Shown here: piece after piece, positions 44,149 to 51,569 of the stretch
Numbering within the stretch: the stretch's first letter is position 1
Layout of the letters: each line of letters opens with the position of its first letter
NCBI RefSeq assembly: GCF_014217545.1
Contig: NZ_CP043178.1
Location: forward strand, 124,001 to 188,000
DNA from: Pseudarthrobacter sp. NBSH8
GTDB lineage: Bacteria > Actinomycetota > Actinomycetes > Actinomycetales > Micrococcaceae
DNA length: 64,000 bases
Direction: 5' to 3'
The notes under the pieces: model-generated
What the model was told of the DNA's origin: nothing
Database searches by the model: none
The model's input: the letters and a program-made list of their open reading frames with translations, nothing else
Position numbers and translations under genes: made by a program

Positions 44149-44526
44149 ATGGAAACCACAGCACTAGGAACGTTCACCAAAGCCGGATCCATCCACAAAG
44201 TGGAAAACGGCTTCATCGGACTGCCGTCAATGAACGTCCCGGGAGTCGACGCCGCCATCGGCGACTCCCTCACTCACCCCAACGGTTCGGTCATGAGCTC
44301 CGGGTTCTTCGAGCTCAAGGCCTCAGAGCCGCTGGTGTACACGTACACGTGCGACGAAATGAAGGTTGTCGTGAAGGGTGAATTCATCCTCACCGACCGG
44401 GCCACAGGAGAGGTGACCCACGCCAAGGAGCGCGACGTACTCTTCTTCCCCAAGGGAGCGGAAATCACCTTCGAGACCCCCGACTACGGCCTGGGCTTCT
44501 TCACCGCCCACGGCTCCATGTCCTAA
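44149..44526 (+). CDS. EutQ-like cupin protein (copy 2)
   Basis: This 125-residue protein is close to copy 1 at 7840-8220: both start METT and share FTKAGSIHKVENGFIGLPSM, MSSGFFELKASEPLVYTYT-type and THAKERDVLFFPKG. CACAGGAGAGATC provides a good ribosome-binding site. It is third in the tandem cupin set. In copy 1 the same protein heads the demethylase operon, so this gene is another element of the duplicated amine cluster. Confidence 0.85.
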   Translation: METTALGTFTKAGSIHKVENGFIGLPSMNVPGVDAAIGDSLTHPNGSVMSSGFFELKASEPLVYTYTCDEMKVVVKGEFILTDRATGEVTHAKERDVLFFPKGAEITFETPDYGLGFFTAHGSMS

Positions 44527-44586
44527 GCGACACGATTCGAGGCCTTCCCCATCAGGCGGTTATAAATCAGATCACTGAAGCCGCCA

Positions 44587-44638
44587 CTTGCCCCTGCAGC
44601 AACAGCCAGCCAACACCTGCTGTTGCTGCAGGGGCAAG
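44587..44638 (+). terminator. Terminator hairpin after the cupin series
   Basis: A perfect 20-bp stem (44587-44606 with 44619-44638) with a 12-base loop. It is followed by AACGTCAC rather than a T-run. Confidence 0.75.
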
Positions 44639-44660
44639 AACGTCACAAGAAAGTGTTGAC

Positions 44661-44891
44661 ATGAATAGTCAGACCATCGAGTCTGTGGAAGTCCTAATCG
44701 ACAGGCCTGAAGAACTTTACGATTTGCTTAACGAGGCAGAAGCCGTGCTCCGGCAAGCAGCTATGGCCCATGGGTCTGCCGGCATTCGGGTCACCCGGCA
44801 TGATCCAGCCCGGTACACGTTCGAACTCAGCGACACTGTTCCGTATGGCGAGACCCGGGAGCAGACAGGCCGGGCGGTGGAACAGCCGTGA
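44661..44891 (+). CDS. Small conserved protein (paralog of the one beside zwf)
   Basis: This 76-residue protein shares RPEELYDLLNEAEAVLRQA and VTRHDPARYTFELSDTVPYGETREQ with the protein at 13796-14011. It carries a short extra C-terminus (TGRAVEQP). No function is recognised; its repeated presence beside methylotrophy-cluster genes makes it a candidate accessory factor. Confidence 0.75.
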   Translation: MNSQTIESVEVLIDRPEELYDLLNEAEAVLRQAAMAHGSAGIRVTRHDPARYTFELSDTVPYGETREQTGRAVEQP

Positions 44892-44988
44892 CCGTTTCAC
44901 CGTCAACCTCTCCTTTGGGAGGTTCCCCGTCGTCCGGTTGAGTCAGTCCATTAGATGCTGCTGCTAAACATACAACGAGGAGAGAACG

Positions 44989-45204
44989 GTGACTTCAGGG
45001 ATGAATCGAGTGGGAGGGTCCGGCTGGGACGATGTCCAAGTTGGAGACAAGGTGCAGTTGATCGGCCGCGGCCGCCCAGAGTATGTCGGATTAGTGGACG
45101 CCCGGACAGCGGAAGGCGACATCATTTGGGTCCATGACCCTGTTGATGGCCGCCGTCTGTTCCACATTCAGGACGGCTACGAACTCCAGCTCGTCGCATC
45201 ATAA
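44989..45204 (+). CDS. Small hypothetical protein
   Basis: This 71-residue protein (GWDDVQVGDKVQLIGRGRPEYVGLVDARTAEGDIIWVHDPVDGRRLFHIQDGYELQLV) looks like a small all-beta fold, possibly SH3/OB-like. The GTG at 44989 is chosen because GAGGAGAGAAC gives good spacing; ATG 45001 is an alternative. The role is unknown. Confidence 0.65.
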   Translation: MTSGMNRVGGSGWDDVQVGDKVQLIGRGRPEYVGLVDARTAEGDIIWVHDPVDGRRLFHIQDGYELQLVAS

Positions 45205-45428
45205 CCGAACCGTGTCCTGATGGCTGTCACTACCGCTCAGGACCCGAAACCGACCAGCTGCCAGGCCGTAACGGAATGTCTCTTTCCGGAACAATATAAA
45301 AATGATGTATCGCTTAAGGTCATGCAGCGTCCGCGCCTCCCGCCTGGGTTTTATGGGATGATCTGACACTGAAATTCTCGGCTCTTGTCCAGGCACTCAG
45401 TAAAAATCGCATCTGCTGAAACCAGCTG

Positions 45429-46083
45429 GCGTCGTCCGCAAGACCACTCCGGCGTTGCAGGAAACAAAAACGGTGTGGTCGTAGGTATTGCCTCCGGCAC
45501 CGAGGAAAAGGCCAGGGAATACGCCGATAGGCACGGCGTGCCCCAGGCGTTTGGCTCTTATGGGGCGCTGCTCGGTTCCCCGGACATTGACGCTGTTTAC
45601 ATTTCGCTGCCGAACGCGCTGCACCTCGAGTGGATTCTTAAATCCTTGGACGTTGAAAAGCTGCAGGAGTTGCTTGCGGCCGGTGCGGTGGGCACTTTGA
45701 CCTTTGTCCACGTTGCACACTCCTTTGATGCGGGCGGGGACGACAACATCCGCTGGTATGCGGGGCTCGGCGGTGGCGCACTTTTCGATGCTGGGTGCAA
45801 CTGCGTCAACATGAGCCGGATGGTCGCGGGGCACGAGCCAGCTCATGTCGCCGCCTTTGGAAACTACCGCGACGCCAACGACGACGGTCGGATCGACACC
45901 AGCATTGCGGGCATGCTCCGCTTTGCCGGCGGCGGAAACCACTTCGTCCGGACGGGAGAACGCTTCGCCGGAAGCGTCCTAAACGGCACACCTCTCAGCT
46001 ACGACCTCACGGACGCGGCAAACAACGCCCGGGTGTTGGAAGCTCTCGACCAGGCAGCGAGGAATCAAGAAGGTAGCGTCTGA
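45429..46083 (+). pseudogene. Gfo/Idh/MocA oxidoreductase remnant
   Basis: This is a decayed paralog of the gene at 35968-36960. An A-run is one base shorter (GAAACAAAAACGG versus GAAACAAAAAACGG), shifting the frame near the start. About 140 bp containing the CEKPLAM motif are deleted (junction at GGACG-TTGAAAAG), and about 190 bp of the C-terminal domain are deleted (junction GGCGGCG-GAAACC). Both junctions fall at 3-4 bp microhomologies. The rest remains open and well conserved, so decay is recent. Confidence 0.85.
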
Positions 46084-46174
46084 GGGGAGCCCCGCTCAGA
46101 CGTTGGCAGGATCTCCGCGGTCAGCGAACCGATTTCCTCGGCCCCCTGGCCGCCGTGCGACCAGCCTGGGCAGC

Positions 46175-47212
46175 TCAGCCGAACAGGACTGCGGCTTCGT
46201 CGTAGCGGTTCTGCGGCACAGTCTTTAGCTGGCCCAGGGCTTCCTTGAAGCCCACCTGCTCGATCTCCGTGCCCTTCAGTGCAACCATGGTGCCCCAGAA
46301 GCCTTCCACCACAGAGTCGACGGCTGCCATGCCCAGTCGCGTGGCCAGGACTCTATCGAACGCTGACGGCACGCCGCCTCGCTGGATATGGCCCAGAATG
46401 GTGGCACGCGTTTCGATGCCGGTCCGGGCTTCCAGTTCCGGGGCCAGCTGGTCCGCGATCCCACCGAGCCGGGGCCGCCCAAAGTTGTCCAGGCCGCGCT
46501 CGGAGTGCGGGGATTCCATATGGTCCGGGACAAACCCCTCGGCAACCACCACCAGTGGTGCGCGGCCCCGAGCGTGGGCTTCCTTCACCCACTGGGCAAT
46601 CTGCTCGATGCCGACCTTCTGCTCGGGAATGAGAATGGCATGGGCACCTGCCGCCATGCCGGCGTGCAGTGCGATCCAGCCCACGTGACGGCCCATCACC
46701 TCTACGATCATGCACCGGTGGTGCGATTCGCCAGTGGTGCGCAGCCGGTCGAGGGCCTCGGTGGCGATCTGCACGGCCGTGTCGAAACCGAACGTGTAAT
46801 CCGTGGCGTCAAGGTCGTTGTCCACGGTCTTCGGGACGCCCACAATCTTCAACCCGGCGTCGGTCAGGCGCTTCGCAGCAGCCAAGGTTCCCTCACCGCC
46901 GATCGCGATGATGGCGTCGATGCCCAGTCGCTTCATGTGGGCCTTGATAACCTCCGGCCCGCCGCCGTTTTCAAACGGGTTGGTGCGGGAGGTGCCAAGG
47001 ATGGTGCCACCCTGCTTCGCGATGCCCCGGACCAAAGTGCGGGGAATATCGATGACGTCGCCCTCAACCACACCGCGCCAGCCGTCCAGGAACCCCACGA
47101 ATTCGTGACCGTGGATGGCAATGCCCTTCAAGACGGCGCCGCGGATAACGGCGTTTAAGCCGGGGCAGTCGCCACCGCTGGTGAGGATTCCAATTTTCAT
47201 GTTTCGGCTCAA
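46175..47212 (-). CDS. pfkA: 6-Phosphofructokinase, group III type
   Basis: This 345-residue PFK phosphorylates fructose-6-P. The motif IGGEGTLAAA keeps Gly at E. coli position 104, which suggests ATP use, whereas PKTVDND has Lys at position 124, as in group III and PPi-type enzymes. GRHVGW and FVPDHMES are present. It is last in the hps2-gap-cupin-pfk gene set, after a strong hairpin at 47280-47309. With fba it gives the FBP-aldolase variant of the RuMP cycle. Confidence 0.93.
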   Translation of the reverse strand: MSRNMKIGILTSGGDCPGLNAVIRGAVLKGIAIHGHEFVGFLDGWRGVVEGDVIDIPRTLVRGIAKQGGTILGTSRTNPFENGGGPEVIKAHMKRLGIDAIIAIGGEGTLAAAKRLTDAGLKIVGVPKTVDNDLDATDYTFGFDTAVQIATEALDRLRTTGESHHRCMIVEVMGRHVGWIALHAGMAAGAHAILIPEQKVGIEQIAQWVKEAHARGRAPLVVVAEGFVPDHMESPHSERGLDNFGRPRLGGIADQLAPELEARTGIETRATILGHIQRGGVPSAFDRVLATRLGMAAVDSVVEGFWGTMVALKGTEIEQVGFKEALGQLKTVPQNRYDEAAVLFG

Positions 47213-47279
47213 ATCATAGGAGAAGGTTTACAGCAGGGCACCTGAATGCCTTTTGATGGTGCGGCACGTGCCAAAATCT

Positions 47280-47309
47280 GTCAGGCCCGGGGGTACCCCC
47301 GGGCCTGAC
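47280..47309. terminator. Strong hairpin between cupin and pfkA
   Basis: A 14-bp arm perfect palindrome (GTCAGGCCCGGGGG and complement, 2-base centre). It lies between two genes of the same strand, so it may cause partial termination or mRNA processing before pfkA. Confidence 0.7.
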
Positions 47310-47327
47310 GCGGCACAGCTAATGCGG

Positions 47328-47690
47328 TTAGGACGTGAAGATCACAAAGAACTTCCGGATCCGTTCCTGGATCTCCCACGTCCCCTGCCAACCGATCGGG
47401 AAGATGGCGGCTGTTCCGGCCTCCAGGGTGATCGGTTCAGCGCCATCCTCGGTGACCACCATGCGGCCTTCAAGGACATGAATCGCCTCACCGCGCTCAA
47501 GGAACTCCCACCGGGAAAGGCCTGGGTCGGCTTCCCAGACTCCGGAGAGGATGCGGGAGTCGTCGCTGGTAAAGGGAATGGCAATTCGCGTTGGTATCTC
47601 GTCGCCGAGTACCTCGGCCAACGGCGCGCCGAGCAGGGATTCGTCGAGTTCCCCTGCGAAGAGCTCGCTGGGCTGGAAGGTGATGCTCAT
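47328..47690 (-). CDS. DUF861-type cupin protein (copy B)
   Basis: This 120-residue cupin is related to that at 43669-44034: GVWEADPGLSRWEFLERGEAIHVLEGRMVVTEDGAEPITLEAGTAAIFPIGWQGTWEIQERIRKFFVIF. It lies in the hps2-gap-pfkA run, which places a cupin gene inside a glycolytic/RuMP transcription unit. AGAAAGG upstream of the ATG serves as ribosome-binding site. Function unknown. Confidence 0.85.
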   Translation of the reverse strand: MSITFQPSELFAGELDESLLGAPLAEVLGDEIPTRIAIPFTSDDSRILSGVWEADPGLSRWEFLERGEAIHVLEGRMVVTEDGAEPITLEAGTAAIFPIGWQGTWEIQERIRKFFVIFTS

Positions 47691-47776
47691 GTTGATGTAC
47701 CTTTCTGTTGCTGCCCACCGGTAGCGTCTCCGGCTGGCTGGTGGTGGCCGCGGCTCGAGATAAGCGGCGGTTGAAT

Positions 47777-49264
47777 TTAGGCCAGAGCGGCAAGCACCGA
47801 CATGGCTTCCTCAACGACATCCGTAGCGGGGAAGGAGGGGCGCTTCATGCCGGCCATCTCTTCCATGACGCGGACGACCTGGCAGCTGTAACCGAACTCG
47901 TTGTCGTACCAGACATAGAGGACGAGGTTCTTGCCGTTGGCGATGGTGGCCAGGCCGTCCACGACGCCGGTGCGGCGGGAGCCGACGAAGTCGGTGGAAA
48001 CGACCTCAGGAGAATCGACGTAATCGATCTGCCTGCGCAAATCCGAGCGCAGTGACATTTCCCGCAGGAAGTTGTTGACCGCGTCCTTGGTGGTGCCGTT
48101 TTCCAGGCTCAGGTTCAGGATGGCCAGCGAAACGTCGGGGGTGGGGACCCTGATGGAGCTGCCGGTGAGCTTGCCCTGGAGTTCGGGGAGGGCCTTCGCT
48201 ACTGCGGTGGCGGCACCGGTTTCGGTGATGACCATGTTCAGCGCGGCGGAGCGGCCGCGGCGGTCGCCGTTGTGGAAGTTGTCGATCAGGTTCTGGTCGT
48301 TGGTGAAGGAGTGGACGGTTTCAACGTGGCCGTGGATCACGCCGAACTTGTCGTTGATGGCCTTCAGGACCGGGGTGATCGCGTTGGTGGTGCAGGACGC
48401 TGCCGAGACGATCCGGTCCGTATCCTCGATGCTGCCGTGGTTGATCCCGTGCACGATGTTCTTGACCGGGCCCTTGCCCGGAGCCGTCAGGAGAACCCGG
48501 GCAGCACCCTTGCTCTGCAGGTGCTGGGACAGGCCTTCGGCATCGCGCCAGCGCCCCGTGTTGTCCACCACCAAGGCGTTGTGGATGCCGTAGGCGGTGT
48601 AGTCGATCGTGGCAGGATTGTCCGAGTAGATGACCTGAATCCGCACACCGTTGGCGGTGATGGTGTTGGCGTCCTCGTCCACGCGGATGGTGCCTCGGAA
48701 GGGGCCGTGGACCGAGTCGCGGCGCAGGAGGCTGGCGCGCTTGGTGAGGTCGTTATCGGAGCCGCGGCGAACCACGACGGCGCGCAGGCGCAGTCCTTGG
48801 CCGCCACCGGCCTTTTCGATGAGCAGGCGCGCCAGCAGGCGGCCGATCCGGCCAAAACCGTACAGCACGACGTCGGTGCTGGTCCGGTCATCGCCACCGC
48901 GCTTGCCCACTACCTCGGCAAGTTCGGCGCGGAGGAACTCTTCCAGGGTGGCGCCGTCGCCTTCTGCCTTGAACTTTTGGCTCAGGAGGGCGATATCGAT
49001 CGCGGCCGAGCCGGGCTCCAGCCGCAGCAAGGTCTCCAGCAGCGGGGCGGTCTCTTCCGGACGCAATTCGTCCTTACTGATCCGGCGCGCGAACCGGTGC
49101 GCCTTGAGGATGTCCATGGTGGACTTGTTGACCAGGGTCCGGCCATGAATGCTGGTGACCACGTTGTTTTCGCGGTACAGCCGGCCAATCACCGGAATCA
49201 TGGCCTCGGCGAGTGCCTCCTGGCCCATCCACGTATCAAGGCAAGAATCTTTAGTTTGTAGCAT
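47777..49264 (-). CDS. gap: Glyceraldehyde-3-phosphate dehydrogenase, long N-terminally extended type
   Basis: This 495-residue enzyme has a helical N-terminal extension of about 130 residues before the Rossmann motif YGFGRIGRLLARLL (residues 135-148). The catalytic Cys is C291 in SAASCTTNAITP, and WYDNEFGYSCQVVR is the C-terminal signature. It is about 150 residues longer than ordinary GapDH, as in an actinobacterial group of long enzymes; the extension's role is unknown. It follows hps copy 2 by 91 bp. Confidence 0.93.
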   Translation of the reverse strand: MLQTKDSCLDTWMGQEALAEAMIPVIGRLYRENNVVTSIHGRTLVNKSTMDILKAHRFARRISKDELRPEETAPLLETLLRLEPGSAAIDIALLSQKFKAEGDGATLEEFLRAELAEVVGKRGGDDRTSTDVVLYGFGRIGRLLARLLIEKAGGGQGLRLRAVVVRRGSDNDLTKRASLLRRDSVHGPFRGTIRVDEDANTITANGVRIQVIYSDNPATIDYTAYGIHNALVVDNTGRWRDAEGLSQHLQSKGAARVLLTAPGKGPVKNIVHGINHGSIEDTDRIVSAASCTTNAITPVLKAINDKFGVIHGHVETVHSFTNDQNLIDNFHNGDRRGRSAALNMVITETGAATAVAKALPELQGKLTGSSIRVPTPDVSLAILNLSLENGTTKDAVNNFLREMSLRSDLRRQIDYVDSPEVVSTDFVGSRRTGVVDGLATIANGKNLVLYVWYDNEFGYSCQVVRVMEEMAGMKRPSFPATDVVEEAMSVLAALA

Positions 49265-49355
49265 CGGGCTGCCTTTCCAATGGGGGTCGGGTCTGGATGA
49301 GCTTCAGCTCCTGAGATGGTCCAGGAGACCCGCCGGTCTTTCCGAGGGGTGGTGG

Positions 49356-49979
49356 TTAGTTGATGGCGGCGCGGAGTTGCTTGGCCGCCAGCGCGGGGTC
49401 GGCTGCGCCGTAGATGGCGCCGCCGGCGACGGCGACATCGGCGCCGGCCTTCTGGACGTCTGCGATGGTGGCCAGCTTCACGCCGCCTGCGACGGAGAAC
49501 GGAACGCGGGCTTCTGCGCCGGCGCGGAGCAGCCCGGTCAGGTCGAAGCCGGGCTTTGCCTGCTCGTCCAGGCCGGCGTGCATCTCAACGAACTTCGCAC
49601 CCAGGGCGCGGACTTCCTTGGCACGGGTGACCTTGTCTGCGATGCCGATGAGGTCAACGACAACGCCCTTGTTGTGGGCCTTGGCAGCCTTGACGGCGCC
49701 GGCGATGGTGGAGTCGTCGGCGGCACCAAGCACGGTGACCAGGTCAGCGCCGGCCTTGAAGGCGATGTCGGCTTCGAGTTCGCCGGCGTCCATGGTCTTC
49801 AGGTCAGCGAAGACGACCTTGTCCGGGTGGGCGTTCTTGATCGCGGTGACGACGGAGAGGCCTTCGGCCTTGATCAGCGGCGTACCGAGCTCGATGATGT
49901 CAACGAATTCGGCGACCTGGCCGGCAAGTTCGAGGGCGGCTTCGGTGGTCAGGAGGTCGATAGCAACTTGGAGCTTCAT
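49356..49979 (-). CDS. hxlA: 3-hexulose-6-phosphate synthase (HPS), copy 2
   Basis: This 207-residue HPS carries the same D-x-K-x-x-D motif (FADLKTMDAGE) as copy 1, with about 91% identity. AGAAAGAAACAACACC precedes the ATG. No hexuloisomerase gene follows; the next gene is gap. Its promoter holds the third RuMP box (50080-50106). The product would raise formaldehyde fixation when both units are induced. Confidence 0.95.
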   Translation of the reverse strand: MKLQVAIDLLTTEAALELAGQVAEFVDIIELGTPLIKAEGLSVVTAIKNAHPDKVVFADLKTMDAGELEADIAFKAGADLVTVLGAADDSTIAGAVKAAKAHNKGVVVDLIGIADKVTRAKEVRALGAKFVEMHAGLDEQAKPGFDLTGLLRAGAEARVPFSVAGGVKLATIADVQKAGADVAVAGGAIYGAADPALAAKQLRAAIN

Positions 49980-50079
49980 GGTGTTGTTTCTTTCTGCCGT
50001 GAACTACAGGTGGGTGTGGACAGCTAGTCCTGACATCCATCGTCCAGTCTTTTGCAGGCAGGCGAAACGCCAATTCGGG

Positions 50080-50106
50080 ATGGTTCAAACTACCTTTTTG
50101 GGTAGG
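50080..50106 (-). promoter_or_regulatory. RuMP box upstream of hps copy 2
   Basis: Read on the minus strand it has CTACCCAAAAAGGTAG followed by TTGAACCATC, aligning with 12234-12261 and 29971-29998. It lies about 100 bp before the hps start. Confidence 0.72.
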
Positions 50107-50195
50107 CTCCTCCGGCCGCCCGGGGGAAGGTATGGTTCTGTTTTGTGGCACGGGAAACGGCGGTGTTGCCCCGAAACTCGACGGGGAGTGTCACC

Positions 50196-51569
50196 TCAGG
50201 CGGCCCGCGTCTGCGGGGCCGCCTGTGACTTGCGGCCAAGCTCCGCGGTCCGCTTCACCGACCACCACAGCAGCACCACCAGGAGAACATTGCGTGTTGT
50301 CAGGATGGCAGCCATGACCGGGTGGGCGTGGATGAGCGGTGTGTAGAACAACGGGTAGATCACAAATGTGGTCATCGCGATTCCCATCAGCAGCGCAGCA
50401 GGTACCTTCCACCGCTCCCAGTCGTGCGTGAGGCCCGCGATGATCACCGGCGCCAGCCAGATGATGAACTGTGGCGAACCCACCTTGTTGAACACGATGA
50501 ACGCCGTGGTCATCATCAGCGCGCCCTCAAGGAACAGCTCCTCCCGCTCGGCGCCGCGGTTCAGTGCCCGGGCCAGCAGGACGGCCGCCACCATGGCGGC
50601 GAGGATCAGCAGCGGCTGCATCAGGAACGCGGCCACGTCGGCGCCGGGCCCGTACACCTCGGTGGAGTTGATGGCCGTGTTGTCCGCCATCTTGGACCCG
50701 GCGATGTTGAAGACACTGAGCCACACCCACGGCGTGGAGAACGTGGCTTCAAGCTGCATGCCACGCTCGCCCTGGTTGGTCAGGAAGTCCATGATGTGCG
50801 TCAGGCCGCCGGACAGGTACGTGCCCAGGCCCACGACGGCGGTGACCGCCACCCCGGAGGCCAGCACCTGGATCCGCTTACGGCTGGCAATAACGATCGG
50901 CACCAGTACCGCTGCCGGCCACACCTTGAGCCAGGTGGCGATGCTCAGCAGGATCCCCGCCACCACGGGGCGTTCGGCCGCGTACAGCAGGGCAATCAGC
51001 ACGATGGGGGCCGTGATGCCCTCCACCCGGGCGAAGCTGAGGTAACCCATAAAGACGGTGAAAAACAGCCACCACCAGGCCGGGGCGATGCCCTTCACCT
51101 TCCGCGGTCCGCGGGTCAGGAAAGCAAGCCCGACGGCGTTGAGGGCTGTGATGATCAGGAACCAGCACAGGAGGTACAGGCTGGGTCCGGCAATATTCGC
51201 GAGGAAGATCGGGATCTGCGCCAGCACCGGGTACACCCAGGGGCTGATCTTGCCGTCAAGACTGTCCGGGTTGTAGCCGTCCGTGGCCCATTGACGGTAC
51301 TGCTCGGTGTCGCTGAACGTATCGCCGTTGAGGAAAAACGACGCCATCCAGCCCAGGAAATACAGGTGGATGACCGCAAAGCCCCACCAGACGCTGGAAG
51401 GACGGGTAAACCAGTCCACCCCTCGCGCGGGCAGGACGGTGCTGCGGACGCTGACCAGCCGGTCGAAGAACTTCGTGGAAATCTCAGGACTCCTTGAGCG
51501 CGGGGACGGACGAGGACGTCTTCTTGCCCAGGAAGTACAGGCGCCGGACCGACCACAGGAACAGGACAA
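50196..51569 (-). CDS. GT87-like multispanning membrane glycosyltransferase, copy 1 of 2
   Basis: This protein of up to 457 residues has about nine membrane helices, with the GT87/DUF2029 features FSDTEQYRQWA, WLKVWPAAVL and FNKVGSPQFIIWLAP. The family members are polyprenol-phosphate-mannose-dependent glycosyltransferases of actinobacteria. The start is unresolved: similarity to the neighbour begins at ISTKFF, where no ATG or GTG lies close; TTG 51569 and GTG 51419 are options. It follows a homologous gene directly and overlaps its end. Confidence 0.8.
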   Translation of the reverse strand: MSCSCGRSGACTSWARRRPRPSPRSRSPEISTKFFDRLVSVRSTVLPARGVDWFTRPSSVWWGFAVIHLYFLGWMASFFLNGDTFSDTEQYRQWATDGYNPDSLDGKISPWVYPVLAQIPIFLANIAGPSLYLLCWFLIITALNAVGLAFLTRGPRKVKGIAPAWWWLFFTVFMGYLSFARVEGITAPIVLIALLYAAERPVVAGILLSIATWLKVWPAAVLVPIVIASRKRIQVLASGVAVTAVVGLGTYLSGGLTHIMDFLTNQGERGMQLEATFSTPWVWLSVFNIAGSKMADNTAINSTEVYGPGADVAAFLMQPLLILAAMVAAVLLARALNRGAEREELFLEGALMMTTAFIVFNKVGSPQFIIWLAPVIIAGLTHDWERWKVPAALLMGIAMTTFVIYPLFYTPLIHAHPVMAAILTTRNVLLVVLLWWSVKRTAELGRKSQAAPQTRAA

